Part shown: positions 36,835-46,329 of the stretch, one piece after another
How the letters are laid out: the number at the start of each line of letters is the position of its first letter
Numbering within the stretch: position 1 is the stretch's first letter
Assembly: GCF_019048865.1 (NCBI RefSeq)
Contig: NZ_CP077604.1
Location: forward strand, 3,720,001-3,784,000
DNA: 64,000 bases
Direction: 5' to 3'
DNA from: Aquihabitans sp. G128
Lineage (GTDB): Bacteria > Actinomycetota > Acidimicrobiia > Acidimicrobiales > Iamiaceae
Program-made: the position numbers and the translations under genes
Notes under the pieces: generated by a model
Seen by the model: the letters and a program-made list of their open reading frames with translations, nothing else
What the model was told of the DNA's origin: nothing
Database searches by the model: none

Positions 36835-37323
36835 CTAGTCGCGGAAGTTGTTGAACTGGAGCGGGACGCCGAAGTCCTCGGCCTTGAGCGCCGAGATGAC
36901 GCCCTGGAGGTCGTCGCGCTTCTTGCCGTTGACCCGGAGCGACTCGCCCTGGGTCTGCGACTGGATGCCCTTCAGGCCCAGGGCCTTGATGAACTTGTTC
37001 AGCTCGCGGGCCTTGTCGGAGGAGATGCCGGCCTGGATGGCGGCGGTCTGGCGCACCGTCATGCCGGATGCCTCCTCGACCTTGCCGTAGTCGAGGATCT
37101 TCAGCGAGACCTTGCGCTTGACCAGCTTCTCCTCGAGCAGCGTGCGCAGGGCGACGAGCCGATCCTCCGACGCCGTCGCCAGCTTGATCTCGGTCTCGCC
37201 GAGGTCGATCGACGAGCCCGTGCCCTTGAAGTCGTAGCGGTTGGTGAGCTCCCGCACCGCCTGGTCCACCGCGTTGCGGACCTCCTGCATGTCGACCTCG
37301 GACACCACATCGAAGCTGGCCAT
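36835..37323 (-). CDS. YajQ-family nucleotide-binding protein
   Basis: 162 residues. MASFDVVSEVDMQEVRNAVDQ and NRYDFKGTGSSIDL are the family hallmarks, and LKGIQSQTQGESLRVNGKKR and FGVPLQFNNFRD finish the protein. YajQ-type proteins bind nucleic acid or cyclic di-GMP in some bacteria. It is monocistronic on the minus strand, just before tRNA-Tyr. Confidence 0.95.
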   Translation of the reverse strand: MASFDVVSEVDMQEVRNAVDQAVRELTNRYDFKGTGSSIDLGETEIKLATASEDRLVALRTLLEEKLVKRKVSLKILDYGKVEEASGMTVRQTAAIQAGISSDKARELNKFIKALGLKGIQSQTQGESLRVNGKKRDDLQGVISALKAEDFGVPLQFNNFRD

Positions 37324-37402
37324 GGGTCCGAGGGTACAGGGGGCGCCGACCGCGCTTCGGGTTCGGCGCGGCGGAGGTGACTTGCTATCGTCTCTGTCTC
37401 CT

Positions 37403-37485
37403 GGGTCGGTGCCCGAGTGGCCAAAGGGAACGGGCTGTAAACCCGTCGGCTTCTGCCTACGTTGGTTCAAATCCAACTCGGCCCA
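37403..37485 (+). tRNA. tRNA-Tyr (GTA)
   Basis: 83 nt, class II with a long variable arm. Acceptor GGGTCGG pairs with TCGGCCC (discriminator A), anticodon stem ACGGG/CCCGT with loop CTGTAAA (anticodon GTA), T arm GTTGG-TTCAAAT-CCAAC. CCA is not encoded. Confidence 0.95.
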
Positions 37486-37494
37486 CGTGGAGGT

Positions 37495-37520
37495 GAGCCC
37501 CGCCGGTCTCGGCGGGGCTC
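37495..37520. terminator. hairpin after tRNA-Tyr
   Basis: Perfect 10-bp stem GAGCCCCGCC / GGCGGGGCTC with loop GGTCTC, placed between tRNA-Tyr and the convergent YfhO-like gene. No T-run, as usual for this GC-rich genome. Confidence 0.65.
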
Positions 37521-37540
37521 GTCCGCGTCGTGACCGCCGT

Positions 37541-39794
37541 TCAGCCCGGCCGTGCGGTCGGGCGCCGGCGTCGGAGCACCAGTCCCACCACCGCCAGCCC
37601 AGCGGCCGTCGCCACCGAGGTCGCCACGCCGGCGCCCAGGCCCTCGACCTCGTACCGGAGCTCCACCCGGTGGCGGCCGGCCGGGACCGGCACCGCCACC
37701 AGCAGGCCGTAGGCCGACCGCAGGCGGACGGGTCGGCCGTCGACGGTCGCCCGCCAGCCGGCGGCGCTCGACTCGCTGATCACCAGCAGCTGGGGGGCCG
37801 AGGAGTGGGTCGTGGCGCGGAGGTGGCCGTCGGCGGGGCGCCTGATGGCCACCTCCGCGGTCGCGGGCGGCAGGCGCACGCTGCTGCACGAGAGCTGCGG
37901 GACGACGCCGGTGGGGACCGACGCAGGCTCGGCCAGCCATCCTTCGGCGCGCCGGGCGCCGGTCGACCCGGACCCAACCGGTGTCGCCGACCGGCGCAAG
38001 GGGCCCGAGCGCCGCCAGGCGGCGGGCGGCCGGGCTGCCCCGCCGGGCCGTGATCGTCGACACCCGGAGCAGGTCGAGCACGCCGGCGTTGGCGGGCGCG
38101 AGCAGGCAGGACCGGGCGCTCACCTGGCCGTAGAAGTCCATGCCGAGGGCATCGAGGTACCGCTGGGGTGCCAGCGAGTCGTAGCCGTTCGCGCTCCGCG
38201 CCCCGGACAGGCCGGTGAGCGGGGCCCGCGGGAAGAACCGGTCGGGCTCGTCGTCGTAGCTCCCGATGGCCAGGTAGCGCGTGGTGCCGCCGGGGCTGGG
38301 CGCCACGAGGTCGCGGGCGGTGCCGGCGTCGCGAGCCGTCGCCAGCTCGCTCGACGGGACCCTGACGATGGGCGTCGAGAGGCCCGTGAGGACGACGAGG
38401 TCGAGGGCCACGACCGCGACGACGGCCGAGCCAGCCAGCCGCGTCCACCTCCCGCCCATCGCGGCGACGCCGGCGAACGTGGCCACCGCGAGGGCGACGG
38501 GCAGGACGAGGCCGGTGGCCGAGCGGTGCTCGACCTGGAGGCCGCCGAGCACGGCGCCGGCGGCGAGGGCGTAGGCCGCGGTGGCAGCGCCGCACCAGCG
38601 TCGGATGGCGGCCCGCTCGGCGGCGGTGCCGCGGCGCAGCGTGCGCAGGGTGTGGCCGGCGAGCAGCGCCGCGAGGAGCTCGGGCACCAACCAGTAGCGG
38701 TTCCAGAGGCGGAACCGGGAGAAGGGGGGAAGCTGGTGCACGACGTGGCCGAGCGGCGGGACGAGCGGTGACAGGGCGGCGACCACCACGATCCCGGAGA
38801 CCACGATGGCCGGGAGGATCCACCGCTCCCGGCGCCACGACGGCACGGCGCCGACGGCCAGGACGAGCACGGCGGCGCCGAGGTAGGGGAACGACGCGCC
38901 GGCCACCTGCAGCGGCAGCGTCCCCGACAGGTGGCCGCCGCCGCTCGCGAACGGGAACAGCGTGTAGACGAGCTGGCTCCCGCTGAGGGACAGGCCGGTG
39001 GCCTCGTCGTAGGAGTACGAGCCGCGCGAGGTGCTCGAGAGGAGGGCGAGGCTCGGGAGCAGCTGGAAGGCGCTGAGCCCGGCGCCGGCGGCCAGCCCGA
39101 GCGCGGCGTGCAGGAGCGGGCGCCACCGCTGCACGGTCGACGAGCACGCCCGCACCACCGCCCAGCCTCCTGCGGCGAGCCCCGTCGCGACCACCATCTG
39201 CTGGTGGCCGGCGAGCACCGCGAGGGCCGTGGCGAGGGCGACCAGCACCACGCCGCGGAACCGGCGGCCGGGGGCCTGGGCGATCTCGACGCCGAGGACG
39301 GCCCAGGGCAGCCACGCGACCGACGAGAGCATGGCGGGGTGGGAGAGCTCCGACCAGCGGTAGGGCCCGAGGCCGACCGCCAGGCCGACGAGGGCTGCCG
39401 CGGCGCGGTCGCGCAGGATCCGGTCGGCGAGCAGGTAGCAGCCGACGGCGGAGATGGCGAGGCTGGCGACCAGGCCGAGGTTGTAGCCGAGGGCGTTCGG
39501 CAGGGCCACGAGGAGCAGGTTCAGCGGATAGGCGATGCCGAAGTGCGCCACCGCGAACAGCGGCATGCCGCCGAACTCCACGCCGGTCCAGGCAGGGAGG
39601 CGCCCGCTGCGGAGCGCCTCGGCGCCGATCAGCTTGCCGGGCAGGTCCTGGACCCAGGCATCGGCCGGTGCGATCGGGCCGCCGAAGAGGTGGGGCAACA
39701 GCACCACCACCGGCACCGCGACGAGGAGGCCCATGGCCACCACCTCGCGACGCCGCGTGGTCGACCCCGACCCCGACGATCGTCGACGGTCCAT
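37541..39794 (-). pseudogene. YfhO-like multi-pass membrane protein, frameshifted near the 3' end
   Basis: Start at MDRRRSSGSGS. About twelve membrane segments with LPAWTGVEFGGMPLFA and SFPYLGAAVLVLA loops and a long C-terminal extracellular part (YDDEPDRFFPRAP, GYDSLAPQRYLDALG) follow the YfhO/GT-C-like glycosyl-transfer family. Around 37955-37962 one extra base moves the frame; the second frame continues to WLAEPASVPTG and a final membrane segment. Corrected length is 750 residues. The function in this organism is unknown; related proteins glycosylate cell-wall polymers. The shift is likely an assembly error. Confidence 0.75.
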
Positions 39795-39874
39795 CCGAGC
39801 TCCCCCTCCCGGACGCTGCCAGCCCTGGCGTCCGGGCGGCGACGCTACCGCCCGGAGCAGCGCGGGTGCCCGGC

Positions 39875-41536
39875 TCAGCCCACGACCACGAGCTCGTGGG
39901 CGGCGCGCGACGCCGCCAGGTAGACCTCCGACGGGTCCATGCCCTGGGTGTCGACGACGACGGCGTCGTACTCGACGCCCTTGTGGCTCCAGGTGTCCTC
40001 GACGGTGATGACGGCCACGTTCTCCCACCGGGAGCGGAGGTCCGCCTCTGCCGCGGCCACCACCTCTGGGGCCGGCTCGGGCTCGCCGACGGCGACGCCG
40101 GTGGGGCGGATGCCCACCAGCTCCACCGCGTCGATCCCGTGGTCGGCGGCGTGGTCGTTGAGCCACCGGGCGATCTCCGCCGACATCCGGTACGCCGTGG
40201 TCATCTCGGCGGTGGGCACGCCGAGCAGCTCGGCCGCCGCCCGCAGCCCCAGGCCGTTGGGGTTGGACCGCTGGGCGTCGTCGCCCACCAGGCTGAGCCC
40301 GGTGGAGCGGCGCTGCACGGCGCGCAGCTGGAGCAGCGTGAGGTCCTGGGCCTCGTCGACGATCACGTGGCCGTAGGTGGCGGGGACCCCCTCGAACCGG
40401 GCCCGCACCTCGTCGGCCAGCGCGCCGTCGGCCTTCACGGCCAACCAGGCGTCGACGAGGTCGGCATCGGCGCCGAGCGCCTCGAGCACGGCGCGGTTGC
40501 GGAGCCGGCGCACGGCCTGGGCGGAGGTGACGGCCGGCCAGACGTCGACCGCCGCCCTCGACACCTCGCCGGGCTTGAGGCCGTGCCGGTTGGCGAGCAT
40601 GGCGACGAAGGCCTTGCGCTGGTCCCGGTAGGGGATGGCCCGGCCTCGGATGCGGGCCACCGCCTCGGTCACCTCGTCGAGCCGGATCCGCTTGAGGCCG
40701 ACCTTGATCTCGGCCGGCGTGCACAGGCTGTCGACGAACCGGTCGAGCAGCGGCAGCCACCGCTCGTCGCTGCCGGCCGCGGTGGAGGGCCCGAGCAGCC
40801 GGTCGAAGGTGGTCTGCACGATCCGGGCCTCGCCGAGCGTGGGCAGGACCGCGGAGACGAAGCGCAGGAACTTGTCGCTGGGACCGACCACCAGGATGCG
40901 CCCGGCGGTGAGGCGCGTGTCGTTGTAGACGAGCCAGGCGGCGCGGTGCAGGCCGACCACCGTCTTGCCGGTTCCGGGACCGCCGCGGAGGACCAGCTTG
41001 GCGGTGGGGTCGAGCCGCACCAGCTCGTCCTGCTCGGATTGCAGCGTGGCCACCGCGGCGCGCATCTCGGTGCCTCGGCTGCGCGACAGCTCACCGAGGA
41101 GCGGTGAGGACCCCGCCACCTCGCCGGTGGCGAAGTCCTCCACGAACAGGTCGGCGATGGAGCCCACGTAGGTGACGCGGCGCTCCAGGCCCATCGGCTC
41201 GTCGAAGCGGGCGCGGTAGAAGCCGCCGGCGAACGGCGCCCGCCAGTCGATGACGAGCTGCTCGCCCTCGAGGTCGATCCCGTAGAGCCCCACCCGCCAC
41301 GGCTGGTCGTCGTCGATGCGGCCGAACACCACCAGCTCCTGCTGGAACTTGGCGATGGTGCCGCGCACGACGGCGTCGATGTACTCGTCGGCGAGGGCGT
41401 CGGCGCCGCCGCCGGAGATGGTGGCCAGCGAGCCGAGCTTGCGCTCGACCGCGGCGCGGGCGCGCTCGAGGGCCGCTCGCTCGGTGGGCAGGTCGACGGG
41501 CGCGCCGGAGCGCGCCGAGCTCGTGGAAGGGGGCAC
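39875..41536 (-). CDS. HelD-like UvrD-family helicase/RNA polymerase factor
   Basis: 553 residues. Walker A LRGGPGTGKTVVGLHR near residue 190, the HVIVDEAQDLTLLQ Walker B, GDDAQRSN motif III, the C-terminal VITVEDTWSHKGVEYDAVV motif, and an ERAALERARAAVERKL coiled-coil N-terminus. The N-terminal coiled coil and the LYGIDLEGEQLVIDWRAPF strand point to HelD, which removes stalled RNA polymerase, rather than UvrD/PcrA. It is shorter than most actinobacterial HelD proteins I know. GTG start. It ends 80 bp from the YfhO-like gene. Confidence 0.75.
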   Translation of the reverse strand: MPPSTSSARSGAPVDLPTERAALERARAAVERKLGSLATISGGGADALADEYIDAVVRGTIAKFQQELVVFGRIDDDQPWRVGLYGIDLEGEQLVIDWRAPFAGGFYRARFDEPMGLERRVTYVGSIADLFVEDFATGEVAGSSPLLGELSRSRGTEMRAAVATLQSEQDELVRLDPTAKLVLRGGPGTGKTVVGLHRAAWLVYNDTRLTAGRILVVGPSDKFLRFVSAVLPTLGEARIVQTTFDRLLGPSTAAGSDERWLPLLDRFVDSLCTPAEIKVGLKRIRLDEVTEAVARIRGRAIPYRDQRKAFVAMLANRHGLKPGEVSRAAVDVWPAVTSAQAVRRLRNRAVLEALGADADLVDAWLAVKADGALADEVRARFEGVPATYGHVIVDEAQDLTLLQLRAVQRRSTGLSLVGDDAQRSNPNGLGLRAAAELLGVPTAEMTTAYRMSAEIARWLNDHAADHGIDAVELVGIRPTGVAVGEPEPAPEVVAAAEADLRSRWENVAVITVEDTWSHKGVEYDAVVVDTQGMDPSEVYLAASRAAHELVVVG

Positions 41537-41719
41537 CGGTGCTCCAGCGTTGGGGCGGCTCGACGGGGCCGAGCACCGTACTGCGCCGCCACCCGCTTGA
41601 CCAGAGGTGTCCGTCAGGTCCGGGCCAGGTGGGCGGATCGTCCAGCTTTCCGTCGCTTCGCTGCGCGAAGTGCCCTAGCTTTCGCCGGGTCGGGGGCGAC
41701 GACCACCAGGAGGACCCAC

Positions 41720-43462
41720 GTGCGCACACGTCGGACATGCACCGCGCTGGCCGCAGCAGCGGTGATCGCCGCCGGCCTCGCCGGCACCACCACCACCGGC
41801 TCGGCCGGGGCCCAGCCGGATCGGGTGGCCAAGGCCTCCGGGCCCGCCGCCAGCTACGTCGTGCTGGCCTCCAGCACGGACCAGCTCGCCGCCGCCCGCC
41901 AGGCCGCCACCGCTGCCGGCGGCACGGTGGTCGAGCAGGACGCCGCCATCGGCACCCTCACCGTGCGGGCGCCGGGGCAGGGCTACATCGCCGCCCTCCG
42001 GGGCAAGGCGGGCATCGCCGGCGTGGCCCAGGACCGGGCCATCGCCGCCAGCCCGGGCGTGGCGCCGAACAAGGACCTGGTGGAGCGCGAGTCGGCGCAG
42101 CCCGCCGGCCGCTCGGCCCGGCCACAGGGCACGGGCAAGGGGAGCGGCGGTGGGTCGGCCAAGCCGAAGGGCACCGACACCCTCGAGCCGCTGCAGTGGG
42201 ACATGAAGATGATCCACGCCGACGCGGCCCGCAAGGTCGACCCCGGCTCGTCGCAGGTCCTCGTCGGCATCATCGACACCGGCATCGACGCCTCCAACCC
42301 GGACCTGGCGCCGAACTTCGACGCCGGCCGCTCGCGGAACTTCACCACCGACATCCCCGAGATCGACGGCCCGTGCGAGGTCGCCAGCTGCGTCGATCCC
42401 AACGACGTCGACGACGGCGCCCACGGCACCCACGTGGCGGGCACCGTCGCCGGCGCCGCCAACGGCACCGGGATCGTCGGCGTGGCCCCCGGGGTGAAGC
42501 TGGTCAACGTCCGGGCCGGCCAGGACAGCGGGTACTTCTTCCTGGCCCCCACCCTCGACGCCCTCACCTACAGCGCCGACATCGGCATCGACGTGGTCAA
42601 CATGTCGTTCTACGTCGACCCGTGGCTCTACAACTGCCGGTCCAACCCGGCCGACTCGCCCGACGCGCAGTACGAGCAGCGCACGATCATCACGGCCGTC
42701 AACCGGGCGCTGGAGTACGCGCACCGCAAGGGCGTCACGCTCATCAGCGCCTCGGGCAACGAGAACACCGACCTCGGCAAGCCGGGCCTGGACCCGAGCA
42801 GCCCCGACTACCCCGAGGGCACCGCGTACGACCGGCAGATCGACAACGACGACTGCCTGTCGATGCCGTCGGAGGGCAGCCACGTCCTCAACGTCAACGC
42901 CGTGGGGCCGAGCACCAAGAAGGCCGACTACTCCAACTACGGCCTCGAGCAGACGTGGGTGGCCGCCCCGGGCGGCTGGTACCGCGACGGCTTCGGCACC
43001 GACACGTTCCAGACCGACGGCAACCTGATCCTGTCGAGCTACCCGAAGCACGTCCTCCAGGAGGAGGGCTCCGTCGACGCTGACGGCAACGTGGTCGAGG
43101 GCTTCGAGGGCAGCGTCTTCAAGGACTGCACCAAGGCCGGGGCCTGCGGCTACTACACGTACCTGCAGGGCACCTCGATGGCCGCTCCCCACGCCACCGG
43201 CGTGGCCGCCCTGGCCGTGTCGCGGTTCGGCACGAGAGACCGCCGCAACGGCGGGCTCACCCTGAACCCGGACCTCACCGCTGCGGTGCTGGCCCTCTCG
43301 GCCACCCCTCACGCCTGCCCGAACCCCCGGCTCCAGAGCTACGCCCGAGAGGGCCGCGACGCCACCTTCGACGCCCTCTGCGAGGGCGGCACCCGGTTCA
43401 ACGGCTTCTACGGCTGGGGCATCATCGACGCCGCTCGGACGGTGGGGGCGAAGGTCCGCTGA
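41720..43462 (+). CDS. secreted subtilisin-like serine protease (S8)
   Basis: 580 residues. A signal peptide (AALAAAAVIAAGLAGTTTT), an inhibitor-type propeptide (YVVLASSTDQ, AATAAGGTVVEQD) and a glycine/serine linker precede the catalytic domain. The triad is intact: IIDTGIDASNPDL, DGAHGTHVAGT and GTSMAAPHATG. Internal Ser/Asn-rich loops (residues 260-420) are larger than in Bacillus subtilisins. GTG 41720 is preceded by CAGGAGG. Exported protease acting on extracellular proteins. Confidence 0.92.
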   Translation: MRTRRTCTALAAAAVIAAGLAGTTTTGSAGAQPDRVAKASGPAASYVVLASSTDQLAAARQAATAAGGTVVEQDAAIGTLTVRAPGQGYIAALRGKAGIAGVAQDRAIAASPGVAPNKDLVERESAQPAGRSARPQGTGKGSGGGSAKPKGTDTLEPLQWDMKMIHADAARKVDPGSSQVLVGIIDTGIDASNPDLAPNFDAGRSRNFTTDIPEIDGPCEVASCVDPNDVDDGAHGTHVAGTVAGAANGTGIVGVAPGVKLVNVRAGQDSGYFFLAPTLDALTYSADIGIDVVNMSFYVDPWLYNCRSNPADSPDAQYEQRTIITAVNRALEYAHRKGVTLISASGNENTDLGKPGLDPSSPDYPEGTAYDRQIDNDDCLSMPSEGSHVLNVNAVGPSTKKADYSNYGLEQTWVAAPGGWYRDGFGTDTFQTDGNLILSSYPKHVLQEEGSVDADGNVVEGFEGSVFKDCTKAGACGYYTYLQGTSMAAPHATGVAALAVSRFGTRDRRNGGLTLNPDLTAAVLALSATPHACPNPRLQSYAREGRDATFDALCEGGTRFNGFYGWGIIDAARTVGAKVR

Positions 43463-43656
43463 TCGGCGGGACCGGGAACCGTTCCGGGCCCACCTCTGCG
43501 CACGGCCGCGCCGAGCCCCTTTCGGTTCCCATTCCCAGTTGGAGGTGACCAGGTCCGAGGCCTTTTTCGGATCGGGAACGCTCCGGCCTTGACCCGCAGG
43601 TGGCCGGCCCCCATGGTGGGGCCGGCCGCCTGCTCGGGTGGCCACGAGGAGCGCAG

Positions 43657-44568
43657 ATGGCCCACGACCACGACCACGGCGCCGCCGCCCTTCGGGCCGG
43701 CGCCCGCCACCAGGGCCGGCTCTTCGCCGCCTTCGGCCTGCTCTTCGTGTTCATGGTGGTCGAGGTGGTGGTCGGGCTGGCCTCCGGCTCGCTGGCCCTC
43801 CTGTCCGATGCCGGCCACATGGTCACCGACGTCCTGGGGCTGGGCATGGCGCTGGCCGCCATCCGCCTGGCGTCTCGGGGGAGCCGCGCCCGGCACCGCA
43901 CGTTCGGCCTGTACCGGCTGGAGATCCTCGCCGCCCTGGCCAACGCCGTGCTGCTGTTCGGCGTCGCCATCTACGTGCTGGTGGAGGCGGTGGGCCGCCT
44001 GAGCGACGCGCCGGACGTGGCCGACCGCCAGGTGCTGGTGGTGGCGGTCCTGGGCCTCGGCGCCAACCTGGTGGCGTTCGTGCTCCTGCGGGGCGGTGCC
44101 GCCGAGAGCATCAACGTCGAGGGGGCCTACCTCGAGGTCCTCTCCGACACGCTCGGCTCCCTGGGGGTGATCGTCGCCGCCATCGTGATGGGGGTGACCG
44201 GCTGGTGGTGGGTGGACCCGCTCGTCGGCGTGGGCATCGGGCTGTTCATCCTGCCCCGGACCTGGCGACTGGGCAGCCAGGCCGTGCGGATCCTGGTGCA
44301 GGCCTCCCCGCCTGGCACCGACCTCGACGCCGTCGACGCCGACCTGCGGGCCATCGAAGGCGTGGTCGACGTGCACGACCTGCACGTGTGGACGCTCACC
44401 TCGGAGATGGACGTGGCCTCCGCCCACCTCATGATCGGCGACGGGACCGACGGCCACGCGGTGCTCGACCGGGCCCAGGCGCTGCTGCGCACGAGCTACG
44501 GCATCGACCACGCCACCCTCCAGGTCGAGCCGTCGAGCCACGAGGGCTGCGACGACCTCACCTGGTGA
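43657..44568 (+). CDS. cation diffusion facilitator (CDF) metal/proton antiporter
   Basis: 303 residues, six membrane segments. The N-terminus is histidine-rich (AHDHDHG). SDAGHMVTDVLGLG in TM2 holds the zinc-site residues, and YLEVLSDTLGSLGVIV in TM5 the partner HxxxD-type site. The C-terminal cytoplasmic domain ends VDVHDLHVWTLTSEM. Probably exports Zn or Co. GAGGAG precedes ATG 43657. The 194-bp gap upstream contains scattered GGGAAC/GTTCCC inverted repeats but no clear terminator. Confidence 0.9.
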   Translation: MAHDHDHGAAALRAGARHQGRLFAAFGLLFVFMVVEVVVGLASGSLALLSDAGHMVTDVLGLGMALAAIRLASRGSRARHRTFGLYRLEILAALANAVLLFGVAIYVLVEAVGRLSDAPDVADRQVLVVAVLGLGANLVAFVLLRGGAAESINVEGAYLEVLSDTLGSLGVIVAAIVMGVTGWWWVDPLVGVGIGLFILPRTWRLGSQAVRILVQASPPGTDLDAVDADLRAIEGVVDVHDLHVWTLTSEMDVASAHLMIGDGTDGHAVLDRAQALLRTSYGIDHATLQVEPSSHEGCDDLTW

Positions 44569-44570
44569 GC

Positions 44571-45884
44571 TCAGACCGCGAGCTCGCTGGCCTGGCGGGC
44601 GTCTCGGGGGACCGTCTGCGGTTCGACGAGGGCGACCTCGCCGGTGAGGGCCTCGAGGCGGGCCCAGCTGGCCACCTCCTCCTGGTCGGTGAGGAGGATG
44701 ACCTGCGGTGAGCCGGCCGTGCGGGACAGGAGCTCGAGGAGCGAGAGCTTGGTGGATGCCGGCACGTCGGTGAACGGGTCGTCCAGGATGAGCGGGAAGC
44801 TCTCGCCGCTCGAGCCGAGGGTGCGCAGGCGGGTGAGGTGGGCCACCACCGCATGGGCGATGTCGGCGGTCTCCTCGTCCAGCTCCGGGGCCGTGGACGA
44901 CACCTGGCCCAGCGAGCGGAGCTGGCGGCGCAGGCGGGCCGTGGCCTCGATGTCGTCGTGGTGGGCCATGGCCCACTCGACGCTCACGTCGCCCGCCAGG
45001 CGGGTCCAGTTGACCGCGGCGCTGCGGTGGTCCTCGGCGACGGCGATCAGCCGGCGGCGCTGCTCGGTGCCGCTGAACATCCCGTCCACCCGCTGCACCA
45101 CGAAGCCGAGGTAGGAGTCGGCGCCCGCTGCGGCGAGCGCCGTGGTCTCGGACCGCTGGGCGGCCTCGACACGGGCCCGGTAGAGGAAGGTGAGCAGGAT
45201 CGTCACCAGGCCGATCGCCAGGATCGGCACCGCCTTGGCCGGGTCGACCAGCGTGACCGGCAGGGCGGCGAGCAACGAGGCCGCCGACACGATCGCCGTG
45301 CTGCGGCGCAGGCGCAGGAGCTGCTCGAGCGCCTGCTCCAGCTGCTGGTGGCGCTTCTCGATCTTGGCGACGACCTCGGCGTCCTCGATCGAGAGGTCGA
45401 TGCCGTCGTTCAGGGCCTCGAGCTCGTCGTCGGTGATGCGGACCCGCGCCGCGGTCGACCACAGCTCGGTCTGGTCGAGCTCGGCCAGCCGGTTGACGAT
45501 CTCGTCGCGCTGGGTGTCGGCCGCCAGCTTCGACCGGTCGAGGTGGAGCATGGTGCGGGCCCGGCGGGGGTCGATCCCGTGGTGCGCGAGCAGGTCGATG
45601 CGGCCGTCGGGGGAGCGGAACTCGTCGCTGACGTCCCGGCCCTCGTCCACCTCGATGACCCGGTGCGAGCCGCCCGTTGGGCGGAACACGGCGAGGTGGC
45701 GGCCCTCGTCGTCGGCCAGCTCCAGGTGCACGCCGGAGCGGGTGCTGCCCAGGCCGCCGATCAGCTCGTCGACCAGGCCGGAGCGGACGCGGCCGTCGAC
45801 GCCGGCGACCACGGTCAACCGGGGGTGCAGGGCGAGCGAGACGGTGCTCTGGTCGGCTTCGATGACGAGACGGGTGAACCGCAC
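44571..45884 (-). CDS. SMC-like ATPase with central membrane hairpin
   Basis: 437 residues. N-terminal strand VRFTRLVIEADQSTVSLALHP and, near the C-terminus, LILDDPFTDVPASTKLSLLELL (Walker B with D-loop) followed by VILLTDQEEVASWA match RecN/SMC-type heads. The Walker A is degraded (VVAGVDGRVRSGLV lacks the lysine). Between them is a coiled coil broken by two hydrophobic stretches (IVSAASLLAALPVTLV and VPILAIGLVTILLTFLY), so the protein probably sits in the membrane. Function unknown. The stop abuts the CDF gene, convergent. Confidence 0.65.
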   Translation of the reverse strand: MRFTRLVIEADQSTVSLALHPRLTVVAGVDGRVRSGLVDELIGGLGSTRSGVHLELADDEGRHLAVFRPTGGSHRVIEVDEGRDVSDEFRSPDGRIDLLAHHGIDPRRARTMLHLDRSKLAADTQRDEIVNRLAELDQTELWSTAARVRITDDELEALNDGIDLSIEDAEVVAKIEKRHQQLEQALEQLLRLRRSTAIVSAASLLAALPVTLVDPAKAVPILAIGLVTILLTFLYRARVEAAQRSETTALAAAGADSYLGFVVQRVDGMFSGTEQRRRLIAVAEDHRSAAVNWTRLAGDVSVEWAMAHHDDIEATARLRRQLRSLGQVSSTAPELDEETADIAHAVVAHLTRLRTLGSSGESFPLILDDPFTDVPASTKLSLLELLSRTAGSPQVILLTDQEEVASWARLEALTGEVALVEPQTVPRDARQASELAV

Positions 45885-46081
45885 CCCCCCTACATCGGCA
45901 CCGCTCCGCCCGACTTGAGCCGACGGTGGGCCCGATGGCCCACCCGCGAGGCTGCGACCTGCACGTCGTCGCCGCCTGCGGACCGGGCGGCCGGGCGGGC
46001 GGATCTCGCTTTCGTGCCGGCGGCAGGTGCTCGCTATGATCACCAGCCGGTATCCGCCGCCCTTCGGGGAGGCAGGTCCAA

Positions 46082-46154
46082 GCCTCCTTAGCTCAGTCGG
46101 CAGAGCGCTTCCATGGTAAGGAAGAGGTCGTGGGTTCGATTCCCACAGGAGGCT
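46082..46154 (+). tRNA. tRNA-Thr (GGT)
   Basis: 73 nt. Acceptor GCCTCCT / AGGAGGC, discriminator T, anticodon loop ATGGTAA (GGT) on the stem CTTCC/GGAAG, T arm GTGGG-TTCGATT-CCCAC. 16 bp before tRNA-Met. Confidence 0.95.
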
Positions 46155-46170
46155 CGCAAAGCCAGATCCT

Positions 46171-46244
46171 GGCGGCGTAGCTCAGTTGGTCAGAGCACTC
46201 GGCTCATAATCGAGTTGTCACCGGTTCGAACCCGGTCGCCGCTA
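46171..46244 (+). tRNA. tRNA-Met (CAT)
   Basis: 74 nt plus an encoded CCA at 46245-46247. Acceptor GGCGGCG / CGCCGCT with a G-T first pair, anticodon loop CTCATAA (CAT) on the stem CTCGG/TCGAG (one G-T), T arm CCGGT-TCGAACC-CGG. The first pair and D arm favour the elongator form. An ileucine-type (k2C) reading cannot be excluded from sequence alone. Confidence 0.92.
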
Positions 46245-46329
46245 CCAACACCACCGACGCCCCACCCCCGCGGGTGGGTCGTTGCCATGTAGGAACCCCG
46301 CACACCAGAAACCTCGCAAGGAGCAAGCC

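Noticed and set aside
43474-43530. GGGAACCG / CGGTTCCC inverted repeat after the protease gene
   Set aside because: Only an 8-bp stem with a 41-base loop and no third copy nearby; too weak to call a terminator or operator.
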